Assembly: GCA_011375245.1 (NCBI GenBank)
Contig: DRMA01000119.1
Span: 1 to 5,174 of the forward strand
Length of the DNA: 5,174 bases
Source of the DNA: Thiothrix sp.
Lineage (GTDB): Bacteria; Pseudomonadota; Gammaproteobacteria; Thiotrichales; Thiotrichaceae
Reading direction: 5' to 3'
Both the position numbers and the translations under genes were made by a program. This document shows, in pieces, positions 1 through 5,173 of the stretch. A model generated the notes under the pieces. That model saw nothing but the letters and a program-made list of their open reading frames with translations, was not told the origin of the DNA and did no database searches. How positions within the stretch are numbered: the stretch's first letter is position 1; the number at the start of each line of letters is the position of its first letter.

Positions 1-157
1 CTGTTTTTTCATCAAATCGCCACTTTGCAATCAAATCAAATATTCGTTTATAACCATAAAGTTTCGCAGGAAATAAATTTTGTGCATCAGGTACTGTTTC
101 TCGTAATGAGTTCTCATCTAATAAACTGCCATAGGAAAATATCCTAATCATACGCAT
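1..157 (-). CDS. Gamma-glutamylcyclotransferase-like (AIG2/GGCT family) protein, N-terminal part, cut by window edge
   Basis: Translating the minus strand from the ATG at 157 gives 52 open codons that run off the left end. The product begins MRMIRIFSYGSLLDENSL. The hydrophobic strand followed by F-S-Y-G-S-L-L (residues 7-13) is the hallmark substrate-binding loop of the GGCT/AIG2 fold. The later stretch PAKLYGYKRIFD (residues 30-41) matches the usual pattern in which the chain reads P-A-x-L-x-G-Y-x-R-x-F. Members release 5-oxoproline from gamma-glutamyl compounds or act as uncharacterised cyclotransferases in the cytoplasm. The catalytic Glu expected further on lies outside the window, so activity cannot be judged. 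The start at 157 is supported by AAGGA six bases upstream; the in-frame ATG at 151 is less well placed. The gene follows the DUF599 gene on the same strand after 58 AT-rich bases, so it could be the third gene of that operon. Family assignment is fairly firm; the substrate is unknown. Confidence 0.75.
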   Translation of the reverse strand, partial: MRMIRIFSYGSLLDENSLRETVPDAQNLFPAKLYGYKRIFDLIAKWRFDEKT

Positions 158-215
158 ATCACATCCTTTTCATTTATCTTATAATAATCATTTAATAATA
201 TTTTAATATAGTTTA

Positions 216-863
216 TTAAGGACGATAATCCATTCGATACTGAATCAATACAATTAACAAAATACCAAGATATAACCACAACGTTCCTAACAACCATAAT
301 GACAAAGGAACACTTAAATAATAGCTTCGCATTCCTAACATATAATACAATGCCCCATTAAATACGGTTCGTGTTGAGTATGTCCTATGGTGATACTTAC
401 CATCTAAATCATGAATACAAAGAATGAAACTTGCTTTATTATAGTAACGAATCGCTAAGGAAAAACTAAAAAAAGAAACAAACAACGACACCATAAGAAA
501 AAGCAGTTTAAACCGCAAAAAATCAACCGCTATATCCTCACTCAGAGAAAAATAATTATGGCTTAGTGCAATCGGTATAAGGTCATCAGGCTTAAGTACA
601 AAACTCAGTACACCTAATGCTAATAAAGAAGCTGTTGATGCTAAAAAAGCAGCAGACATTGACCAATTACGCAATGTCTGCACGGCAAGAATATGCTCCT
701 TGCTTTTCAATATACTGAGTACCCATGCCTTACGGGTTGCATTATAAGTACCAATGGCTGTTTCCAATGGATATTTCCGCACTCGATAATACAAATAAGC
801 ATAGTAAGCTGCCCAAATAATAAAAGCGGGAAACGAATAAAAAATAACGTCATGCAAGCCCAT
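216..863 (-). CDS. DUF599 family four-helix inner-membrane protein
   Basis: A 215-residue protein with four clear hydrophobic segments, at about residues 5-26, 69-90, 115-139 and 182-208. A polar, basic loop follows the first helix (R27-R44), and the soluble stretch between helices 3 and 4 carries His/Asp/Arg residues (about 150-166). Three features match DUF599 as I remember it: QTLRN before helix 2 (62-66), AAFLAST within it (71-77), and GMRSYYLSVPLSLW entering helix 4 (177-190). Length is also typical (about 215-240). The family has no established function. The start at 863 is chosen because GGGGAG lies eight bases upstream; the ATG at 870 is out of frame and too close to that site. The ribosome binding site lies just after the oxidase stop codon, 20 bases away, so translation of the two genes is probably linked. 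A role beside the exported oxidase is inferred only from this arrangement. Confidence 0.8.
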   Translation of the reverse strand: MGLHDVIFYSFPAFIIWAAYYAYLYYRVRKYPLETAIGTYNATRKAWVLSILKSKEHILAVQTLRNWSMSAAFLASTASLLALGVLSFVLKPDDLIPIALSHNYFSLSEDIAVDFLRFKLLFLMVSLFVSFFSFSLAIRYYNKASFILCIHDLDGKYHHRTYSTRTVFNGALYYMLGMRSYYLSVPLSLWLLGTLWLYLGILLIVLIQYRMDYRP

Positions 864-883
864 AACCCATACTCCCCTTAACT

Positions 884-2440
884 TTAGCTTGGTTTAATAC
901 TCTGCGGATGTTGGATATGATCATTGGGATCAAAACGGTTTTTAAAACCCCTTAAACGCTCATAACTCTCTCCATAATACGCTTGCTCCCAATTTGGCAA
1001 ATCTATATCAGGGTAATTACGATAATGACGTGTTACTCCTGCTTTCAGAAACGCTTGCTGAATATTTTGCACCTTTGTAGCTGCTTTTGCACCTTGGCTT
1101 TCTCTATCATAATAAACCTGCAACTCACCTAAAAAGCCAAACTGTCGATGTGGATAAGCAGCACTATCCGTCTTTTCCTCGTTAGCAATCTCTCCACCCA
1201 AGGTATTAATTTGTAAAAGTGTCGTCATCCCCTGCTTCTTCTGTATCATTGCAGCAATGGTTTGGAAAACCGATGCAATATCATCAAACCCCTTATAATA
1301 GCCTCCTGACACATTTTTAAAAAACAATGGATCAGGACGACCTTTATATGCATTTAAAGCCTTCAATAACGGTCTCTTTCTCGCTGAAGCACGCTTGTCT
1401 GCTTTTGCATTGAGTTTACTAACAATTATCTTCAATGCTGAACTCTCTTTTTCTTCTGTATTGGTAACCAGCACGGTCAACGTTTTACCGTTTAAGATAT
1501 ATGAGCCATAACAACTACGCGGCAAGGTTTCCATAGCAGAAAACCACATCTTAGCCAGTTCTTCCGCTTTTTTTGGCGTTAGCTTATAAAACTTAAACAC
1601 GTAACTGGTAAAATTCTTTGGCGCAACAACTGTCTTAAACGTCAGTTCGGTAATCACCCCAAAATTACCATTTCCTCCCCCTCGACAAGCCCATAATAAA
1701 TCAGGATTATCATCCGAATTATGCATATTGCCTTCGCCATCAACCATCTTCACCTTGGTCAAATGATCACAGGTTAAGCCATGTTCACGAGAGAAAAAGC
1801 CATAACCGCCACCCAAGGTTAATCCTGCAACCCCAACACCACCACAAGATCCTGCGGGAAGCAGCTTACCAAACGTATTGAGATATTGATAAACCTCACC
1901 CAATTTACACCCAGGTCCTGCAACAAAACGCTCTGTTGCTTCGTCATACGCTTTGGTATTTAATTTTGCTAATGAAATAACCATGCCGTCATTATTTAGA
2001 CAATAGCCCTCAAAACTATGCCCACCACTTTTAATCGCAATGGGTAATTGATAATAATTGGCATATTTTACTGCCTCTTGCACACCTGTTTCATCCAAAC
2101 AAACAGCAATAATTTTCGGGCTATGAGTAATGCGTTTATTAAACGCTTGGCGGTATTTTGCATACTCAGCATCTTGGCGTTCATAATACAGTACATGGTC
2201 AGATTGTTTTGTTGGTACAACAGGTTCAGGTTCTGGGGTAGGTTTATTTACATTACCAGAAGAAGGTTCTTCCTCAGGCTTACCAATATCATCAATCGGT
2301 TCATTTTGTTGCTTAGCATCTTGTTTATTCTTTTTATCATCTGATGAATAACAACCTGGAATACCTAAAGTAATGGCAACAGAGGTAAACAAAAAATCAC
2401 GACGTGTCATTAGCTTAGTCTTTTTAGTCTCTTCTTCCAT
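884..2440 (-). CDS. Tat-exported, probable lipoprotein FAD-binding oxidoreductase (BBE-like, PCMH-type FAD domain)
   Basis: A 518-residue flavoprotein of the berberine-bridge-enzyme / GOOX class, which oxidises alcohol or sugar groups and usually passes electrons to O2. In order it has: a twin-arginine signal (T12-R13-R14-D15-F16-L17, then a hydrophobic run to I27); a likely lipobox IPGC with Cys30; a low-complexity Lys/Glu/Pro linker (about 31-78); a PCMH FAD domain (about 108-270); a substrate domain; and the C-terminal BBE motif (about 471-515, with NYPDID, WEQAYYG, RFDPND and HPQSI). H141 in SGGHS and C199 in AGSCGGVGVAG sit where BBE-like enzymes bind FAD covalently at two points, so bicovalent FAD is likely. 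The GGGYG loop (210-214) and RGGGNGNFG (253-261) are intact. The product should be outside the cytoplasm, tethered to a membrane and folded with its cofactor before export. The start at 2440 has AGGG seven bases upstream; M11 just before the RR motif is a possible alternative with no clear site. The substrate is unknown. It appears to be first gene of an operon with the DUF599 gene. Confidence 0.9.
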   Translation of the reverse strand: MEEETKKTKLMTRRDFLFTSVAITLGIPGCYSSDDKKNKQDAKQQNEPIDDIGKPEEEPSSGNVNKPTPEPEPVVPTKQSDHVLYYERQDAEYAKYRQAFNKRITHSPKIIAVCLDETGVQEAVKYANYYQLPIAIKSGGHSFEGYCLNNDGMVISLAKLNTKAYDEATERFVAGPGCKLGEVYQYLNTFGKLLPAGSCGGVGVAGLTLGGGYGFFSREHGLTCDHLTKVKMVDGEGNMHNSDDNPDLLWACRGGGNGNFGVITELTFKTVVAPKNFTSYVFKFYKLTPKKAEELAKMWFSAMETLPRSCYGSYILNGKTLTVLVTNTEEKESSALKIIVSKLNAKADKRASARKRPLLKALNAYKGRPDPLFFKNVSGGYYKGFDDIASVFQTIAAMIQKKQGMTTLLQINTLGGEIANEEKTDSAAYPHRQFGFLGELQVYYDRESQGAKAATKVQNIQQAFLKAGVTRHYRNYPDIDLPNWEQAYYGESYERLRGFKNRFDPNDHIQHPQSIKPS

Positions 2441-2486
2441 AAAACAACCCTATACCTTTAGTGGAGTAACTTAGTACGAACCACAA

Positions 2487-2516
2487 AGTGTAGTTGATAC
2501 AGAGCGACAATATCAA
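2487..2516 (-). promoter_or_regulatory. Candidate promoter / operator for the oxidase operon
   Basis: On the minus strand TTGATA (2516-2511) is followed after 18 bases by TACACT (2492-2487): five of six and four of six matches to the sigma70 consensus. It would give an untranslated leader of about 40 bases before the oxidase start at 2440. The -35 element is also one arm of an inverted repeat, TTGATA (2494-2499) with TATCAA (2511-2516) around 11 bases, which could be a regulator site. Both readings rest on short motifs in AT-rich DNA and are weak. Confidence 0.22.
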
Positions 2517-2651
2517 AGTATTTACTTGAATACGATATACTTCCAAATAAAGTTTAATAAATCAACAACCTATAATACTAAACGTCAACACTCTTATACC
2601 TCTCTTATTTAGAGGATCTAATAAATAGTTTATATCACTCACCTATTAAGT

Positions 2652-2672
2652 ACAGGTAAAGCTATTACTTGT
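2652..2672 (+). repeat. Stem-loop, 8-bp stem with 5-base loop
   Basis: ACAGGTAA (2652-2659) pairs with TTACTTGT (2665-2672) around the loop AGCTA, with one G-U pair in RNA read from the plus strand. It lies 12 bases before a stronger hairpin, so the two may form one structured element. There is no U-run, so it is not a terminator by itself. Whether it is transcribed depends on where the plus-strand promoter lies. Confidence 0.45.
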
Positions 2673-2684
2673 TAATCTTTAATG

Positions 2685-2716
2685 AAATGTTACTAGAAGG
2701 GCTTTCTGTAACATTT
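2685..2716 (+). repeat. Perfect 9-bp inverted repeat forming an extended hairpin
   Basis: AAATGTTAC (2685-2693) and GTAACATTT (2708-2716) are perfect reverse complements. Inside them AGAA (2695-2698) pairs with TTCT (2704-2707), leaving one bulged T (2694) and a small G-rich loop, so the helix is about 13 bp. A T-rich stretch follows (TTTGTTTAACATTT region), which weakly resembles a terminator, but the stem is AT-rich. It could equally be a dyad operator for the divergent promoters. The structure is certain; its role is not known. Confidence 0.55.
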
Positions 2717-2758
2717 GTTTAACATTTACTATCATTATAACGATATGTTTATAACAAA

Positions 2759-2785
2759 TTGATTTTAAAAAATTAAAATTATAAA
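2759..2785 (+). promoter_or_regulatory. Weak candidate promoter for the 108-residue gene
   Basis: TTGATT (2759-2764) and TATAAA (2780-2785) are the best -35/-10 pair close to the gene, but the 15-base spacer is short. TATAAC at 2736-2741 and at 2750-2755 are alternative -10 elements with poorer -35 partners. The DNA is so AT-rich here that such matches are expected by chance. If this pair is used, the hairpins at 2652-2716 lie upstream of the transcript and would be DNA sites, not RNA structures. Confidence 0.2.
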
Positions 2786-2822
2786 AAACCTTATTTAATA
2801 ATATATAAACAGGGGAACGACG

Positions 2823-2903
2823 TTGAAAAATGCAGTAATAACTGACTTAGTACAGTTCTTTTTTATAGATATTCTCTACAATATCACCAATAAAGGAGGT
2901 TAA
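2823..2903 (+). CDS. Possible 26-residue leader ORF (TTG start) coupled to the 108-residue gene
   Basis: A TTG at 2823 lies seven bases after AGGGG (2811-2815) and opens 26 codons ending in TAA at 2901-2903. The peptide begins MKNAVITDLV, has a hydrophobic middle (VQFFFIDILY), and ends NITNKGG. Its stop is two bases before the ATG at 2906, and its last three codons are the AAAGGAGGT ribosome binding site of the next gene. That geometry is typical of translational coupling or a leader peptide: ribosomes ending here would cover or free the downstream site. An in-frame TAA at 2799 limits extension upstream. An open run of this length is not rare by chance, and I know of no family for it, so it is a candidate only. 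Confidence 0.35.
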   Translation: MKNAVITDLVQFFFIDILYNITNKGG

Positions 2904-2905
2904 TA

Positions 2906-3232
2906 ATGTCAGGCTCTATTCTAAAATACTCAATTGCCTTTAAAAACCAAGAGCAGTGCGACAATACGCATGAAGCATTGAACCATCTGTGTAACGATAA
3001 CTACATGCCACTATGGTCTGTTTTTACGGGTATCAAAGCACAACATTTACTCTCCAATGCACTTGAAGGTCTAATAATTTTTCTTACATGCAAACGCAAT
3101 GTGAATACACTAACAGGTAGTTTTTATACATCAGATATGGAACTAGATCAACAGGTCTTTCAAGATTTCATTCATGAGCAAAGTACTGCTGAAAAAAGCA
3201 TTACTCTACAATTACACTCAGCCATCGCATAA
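2906..3232 (+). CDS. Hypothetical 108-residue cytoplasmic protein
   Basis: I do not recognise this protein. It has no signal peptide, and its only hydrophobic run (GLIIFL, residues 55-60) is too short to span a membrane. It reads as a small soluble alpha/beta protein: a strand near the start (SILKYSIAF, 4-12); a helix (QEQCDNTHEALNHLC, 15-29); a central helix-strand region (KAQHLLSNALEGLIIFLTC, 44-62); an acidic helix (80-92); and a final strand (KSITLQLHS, 97-105). It has three cysteines (18, 29, 62) and no metal-binding pattern. The gene is convincing because AAAGGAGGT, a near-perfect ribosome binding site, lies just upstream of ATG 2906 with good spacing. It is divergent from the oxidase operon and converges on thrC, so it is probably its own transcription unit, perhaps with the short ORF ahead of it. 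A hairpin overlaps its stop codon. Function is unknown. Confidence 0.75.
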   Translation: MSGSILKYSIAFKNQEQCDNTHEALNHLCNDNYMPLWSVFTGIKAQHLLSNALEGLIIFLTCKRNVNTLTGSFYTSDMELDQQVFQDFIHEQSTAEKSITLQLHSAIA

Positions 3233-3261
3233 TAAAATACATTCGTACCTTTTATTATGCG
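3226..3261 (+). terminator. Perfect 12-bp inverted repeat spanning the stop codon; terminator-like or transcript-end hairpin
   Basis: CGCATAATAAAA (3226-3237) and TTTTATTATGCG (3250-3261) are exact reverse complements around a 12-base loop. The left arm contains the last sense codon and the TAA (3230-3232) of the 108-residue gene. It lies between two convergent genes, where a two-way terminator is expected. However, the stem is AT-rich and no clean U-run follows on either strand, so efficient intrinsic termination is doubtful. Stabilising the 3' end of the mRNA is an alternative. A smaller hairpin, TTATC / GATAA (3273-3287), follows. Confidence 0.45.
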
Positions 3262-3346
3262 GTATTTCATGCTTATCAGAACGATAAACTTACAACACAA
3301 CCTCCATTGCCCAGCCCCTTCTTCCTCCCTTGATTTAGCCTATCAA

Positions 3347-4819
3347 CTAAACCAAAAACTCCAAAATAACCGACTCAATATCCGCTTTATCAACCACTGT
3401 TTTTTGAGTAATTGGCTTATCAAATAATGCATTAATTTTATCAGGAATAGCAATATTCGCTTTTTTCGCAATGGTTTGTAAGGCATAAAGATCATGCGTT
3501 CCTTCTTCACCTGTGAGTGCGTTCGCAATTGTTGGTGAGAATTTTGTCCACTCAGCTGTTGAATACGCAATAGTGGTTAGTTCTTTATCACGACACGTAT
3601 CATAAGCTTTAAAACATGTTGCAGTATGCGGATCCATTAAATAACCATCAGCAAAACAATCTTGAATATATTGTTGACCTTCCGCATCCGTACAAAAATC
3701 AGCAGCAAAATACTGTTGTAACATAGCAAGCTCATCAATCGTTAGCTCATAAAACTTAGCTTCATCTAATTGCAACATCAAATTCTTTGTACGTTCAGCG
3801 CCAAACAAATCATATAAAATACGTTCAATATTTGATGACTTTAAAATATCCATCGCAGGTGAAGTTGTTGGAATAACTGTTGAATCCCTTAAATCATATT
3901 TCCCTGTCGTAATAAGCTGCGTCAGAATATTATTATTATTGGATGCAATCAAAATCTTCTCTACAGGTAAGCCCATTTTTTGTGCATAATACCCCCCAAG
4001 AGCATTACCAAAATTACCACTAGGTACAGCAAGATAAACCTTATCACCAAGCGTGATCGCATTTTGCCTAACTAACTCAAGGTAACTATGAATATGATAA
4101 ATTTGCTGAAAAATAATCCGCCCAAAATTGACCGAGTTCGCTGCTGATAAAGCAATATTTTTTTCGTTTAGCTTAGCCTTAAAAGATGCAGAAGATAATA
4201 ACGTTTTAAGCGCAGCTTGCGCATCGTCAAAGCTACCATGAATACCAATGACCTTTAAATTTTCGGCATCCTCAGTGACCATTTGCAAACGCTGCACATC
4301 AGATGTCCCTCCTTCAGGATAAAGACAAGCCACACGTACATTCGCCCTATTTTTAAAGGTTTCCAGCGCCGCAGGTCCTGTATCGCCACTGGTTGCGGTC
4401 ATAATTAGGTAATTTTCATTACGCTGCTGTGCGAGAGAAGACAACACAATACCAAACGGCTGTAATGCCATGTCTTTAAAAGCACGTGTTTCACCATGAT
4501 AAAGCTCACTCACATACAAATCGTCCTTCACTCGCACCACTGGAACAGGGTTTTGCGGATTATCGAAACAATCATACAAGGCAAGCGCCTCATCAATAAC
4601 AGCCCCTTCAATATCAATCTCATAAGCAGCTAAAATAGCCTTGGCTAATACCTTATAGTTGGATTCAAGATGTTGCTCAAGGAAATTGGTACCTAACGTA
4701 GGAAGCGCTTCTGGCACATAAATCCCACCAAAAGAAGCCATTGGTGACAAAATAGCTTCGGAAAAGCTAACATTAAGCGCCTGCTCACCATCGTTACCAC
4801 GCGATTCGATAAAGTTCAT
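3347..4819 (-). CDS. thrC: Threonine synthase (PLP-dependent, long form)
   Basis: This 490-residue enzyme converts O-phospho-L-homoserine and water to L-threonine and phosphate, the last step of threonine biosynthesis in the cytoplasm. The N-terminal part (about 1-90, with SRG and the ASFGGIYVPEALP motif at 28-40) is the usual ThrC lead-in domain. K115 in TRAFKDMA is the expected Schiff-base lysine for pyridoxal phosphate. ATSGDTGPAA (142-151) and PSGNFGNALGG (266-276) are the substrate and cofactor-phosphate loops, and SAANSVNFGRI (225-235) is another conserved stretch. From DPHTATCF (396-403) to STAEWTKFSPTIANA (420-434) the C-terminal part is also typical. All key motifs are intact and length is normal for the long subfamily. 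The start at 4819 fits the conserved N-terminus but has no good ribosome binding site (only GGAT about 11 bases away). A promoter is visible upstream, so it can be transcribed alone. No homoserine dehydrogenase or kinase gene is nearby. Confidence 0.96.
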   Translation of the reverse strand: MNFIESRGNDGEQALNVSFSEAILSPMASFGGIYVPEALPTLGTNFLEQHLESNYKVLAKAILAAYEIDIEGAVIDEALALYDCFDNPQNPVPVVRVKDDLYVSELYHGETRAFKDMALQPFGIVLSSLAQQRNENYLIMTATSGDTGPAALETFKNRANVRVACLYPEGGTSDVQRLQMVTEDAENLKVIGIHGSFDDAQAALKTLLSSASFKAKLNEKNIALSAANSVNFGRIIFQQIYHIHSYLELVRQNAITLGDKVYLAVPSGNFGNALGGYYAQKMGLPVEKILIASNNNNILTQLITTGKYDLRDSTVIPTTSPAMDILKSSNIERILYDLFGAERTKNLMLQLDEAKFYELTIDELAMLQQYFAADFCTDAEGQQYIQDCFADGYLMDPHTATCFKAYDTCRDKELTTIAYSTAEWTKFSPTIANALTGEEGTHDLYALQTIAKKANIAIPDKINALFDKPITQKTVVDKADIESVILEFLV

Positions 4820-4857
4820 TGCAGTTTTTATCCAAGGTTCATTACAAATAACGCAGG

Positions 4858-4886
4858 AGTATATAACTACAATCCATTTCTGTCTA
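4858..4886 (-). promoter_or_regulatory. Likely sigma70-type promoter of thrC
   Basis: On the minus strand TAGACA (4886-4881) and TATACT (4863-4858) are separated by exactly 17 bases, each matching five of six consensus positions. The -35 lies within the last codons of the upstream ORF and the -10 just after its stop. Transcription would start near 4851, giving a leader of about 30 bases before the thrC start at 4819. It is the best-formed promoter in the window. Confidence 0.5.
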
Positions 4887-5154
4887 AAAATGCCCTTAGC
4901 CCGTCATAACTTACTGCAAAAGTCGCTTGGGCTTTCTTATTGTCAAGTACACCAAAAATAACCGACACCAAACCATTCTTTGTTGAAACGCCACCACCTG
5001 ACGCATGTATTCTTGGTGTTTTATCATCAATCATCATTGACAGCATGGTCTTGTTTTCTTCGGTAATAATCTCTTGATAACCCAGAAATGTTCCTGTTGT
5101 TTTTATCATTTGATGCAGTAAATTAACCCCTGGCTTATAATAAACAGAGGTCAA
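4867..5154 (-). CDS. Hypothetical protein of 95 or more residues, start uncertain (may continue past window edge)
   Basis: I do not recognise this product. From the TTG at 5154 it gives 95 residues ending DRNGL, with a TAG stop 47 bases before thrC. There is no signal peptide or membrane segment. The chain alternates short strands and turns: GTFLGYQEII (21-30), KTMLSMMID (35-43), a glycine-rich turn HASGGGVSTKNG (50-61), LVSVIFGVL (62-70), AQATFAVSY (75-83), and a final helix GLRAFLD. This looks like a small beta-rich domain. TTG 5154 has AAAAGGGG five bases upstream, which supports it as a start. The same frame stays open to the window edge, adding PKKGDI, so this may instead be the C-terminal domain of a longer protein. 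The thrC promoter overlaps its 3' end, so a shared operon is not required. That it encodes protein is likely; the start and function are not settled. Confidence 0.55.
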   Translation of the reverse strand: MTSVYYKPGVNLLHQMIKTTGTFLGYQEIITEENKTMLSMMIDDKTPRIHASGGGVSTKNGLVSVIFGVLDNKKAQATFAVSYDGLRAFLDRNGL

Positions 5155-5159
5155 AATAT

Positions 5160-5173
5160 CCCCTTTTTTGGGG
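5160..5173. repeat. C4-T6-G4 palindrome at the right edge
   Basis: CCCC, TTTTTT and GGGG form a perfect 4-bp stem with a 6-base loop. On the minus strand it reads CCCC, A6, GGGG and includes the ribosome binding site proposed for the TTG start at 5154. The A6-G junction is also a potential slippage site. Confidence 0.5.

Larger units (their letters stand above)
2441..2905. other. 465-base divergent intergenic region with leader structures
   Basis: This AT-rich stretch separates the minus-strand oxidase gene from the plus-strand 108-residue gene, so it should carry promoters for both. Seen in it: a TTGATA / TATCAA inverted repeat at 2494-2516; a 5-bp stem CCTCT / AGAGG at 2599-2615; a direct repeat CTCTTAT at 2591 and 2602, spaced 11 bases; two successive hairpins at 2652-2672 and 2685-2716; and a possible leader ORF at 2823-2903. 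I see no tRNA and no riboswitch class I can name. Confidence 0.7.

Noticed and set aside
158..215. AT-rich gap examined for a terminator after the DUF599 gene
   Set aside because: Only repeats of ATT and AAT are seen, with no GC-containing stem; no terminator or convincing promoter can be called.
693..881. 62-codon plus-strand ORF
   Set aside because: It lies opposite the DUF599 gene, has no ribosome binding site of note, and its translation shows no protein-like pattern.
2048..2344. 98-codon plus-strand ORF with many Ile, Phe and Leu residues
   Set aside because: It is the antisense of the oxidase N-terminal and linker region; its hydrophobic look comes from complementing Lys/Glu/Asn-rich codons, not from a real membrane protein.
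2591..2615. Direct repeat CTCTTAT spaced 11 bases and a 5-bp CCTCT / AGAGG stem
   Set aside because: Short, low-complexity and likely by chance; no third copy or matching element nearby.
3297..3331. Pyrimidine-rich tract (purine-rich on the minus strand) after thrC
   Set aside because: It contains ribosome-binding-site-like GGAGG on the minus strand, but the ORF that could follow (ATG-GAG-GTT-GTG-TTG-TAA) has five codons. Probably just untranslated sequence.
3343..3570. 75-codon minus-strand ORF
   Set aside because: It is an alternate-frame shadow inside the 3' end of thrC, whose own frame is strongly conserved.
4828..4842. Tiny ORF ATG-AAC-CTT-GGA-TAA in the thrC leader
   Set aside because: Four codons only, with less than 10 bases of predicted leader before it and no threonine or isoleucine codons, so it is not a recognisable attenuator peptide.
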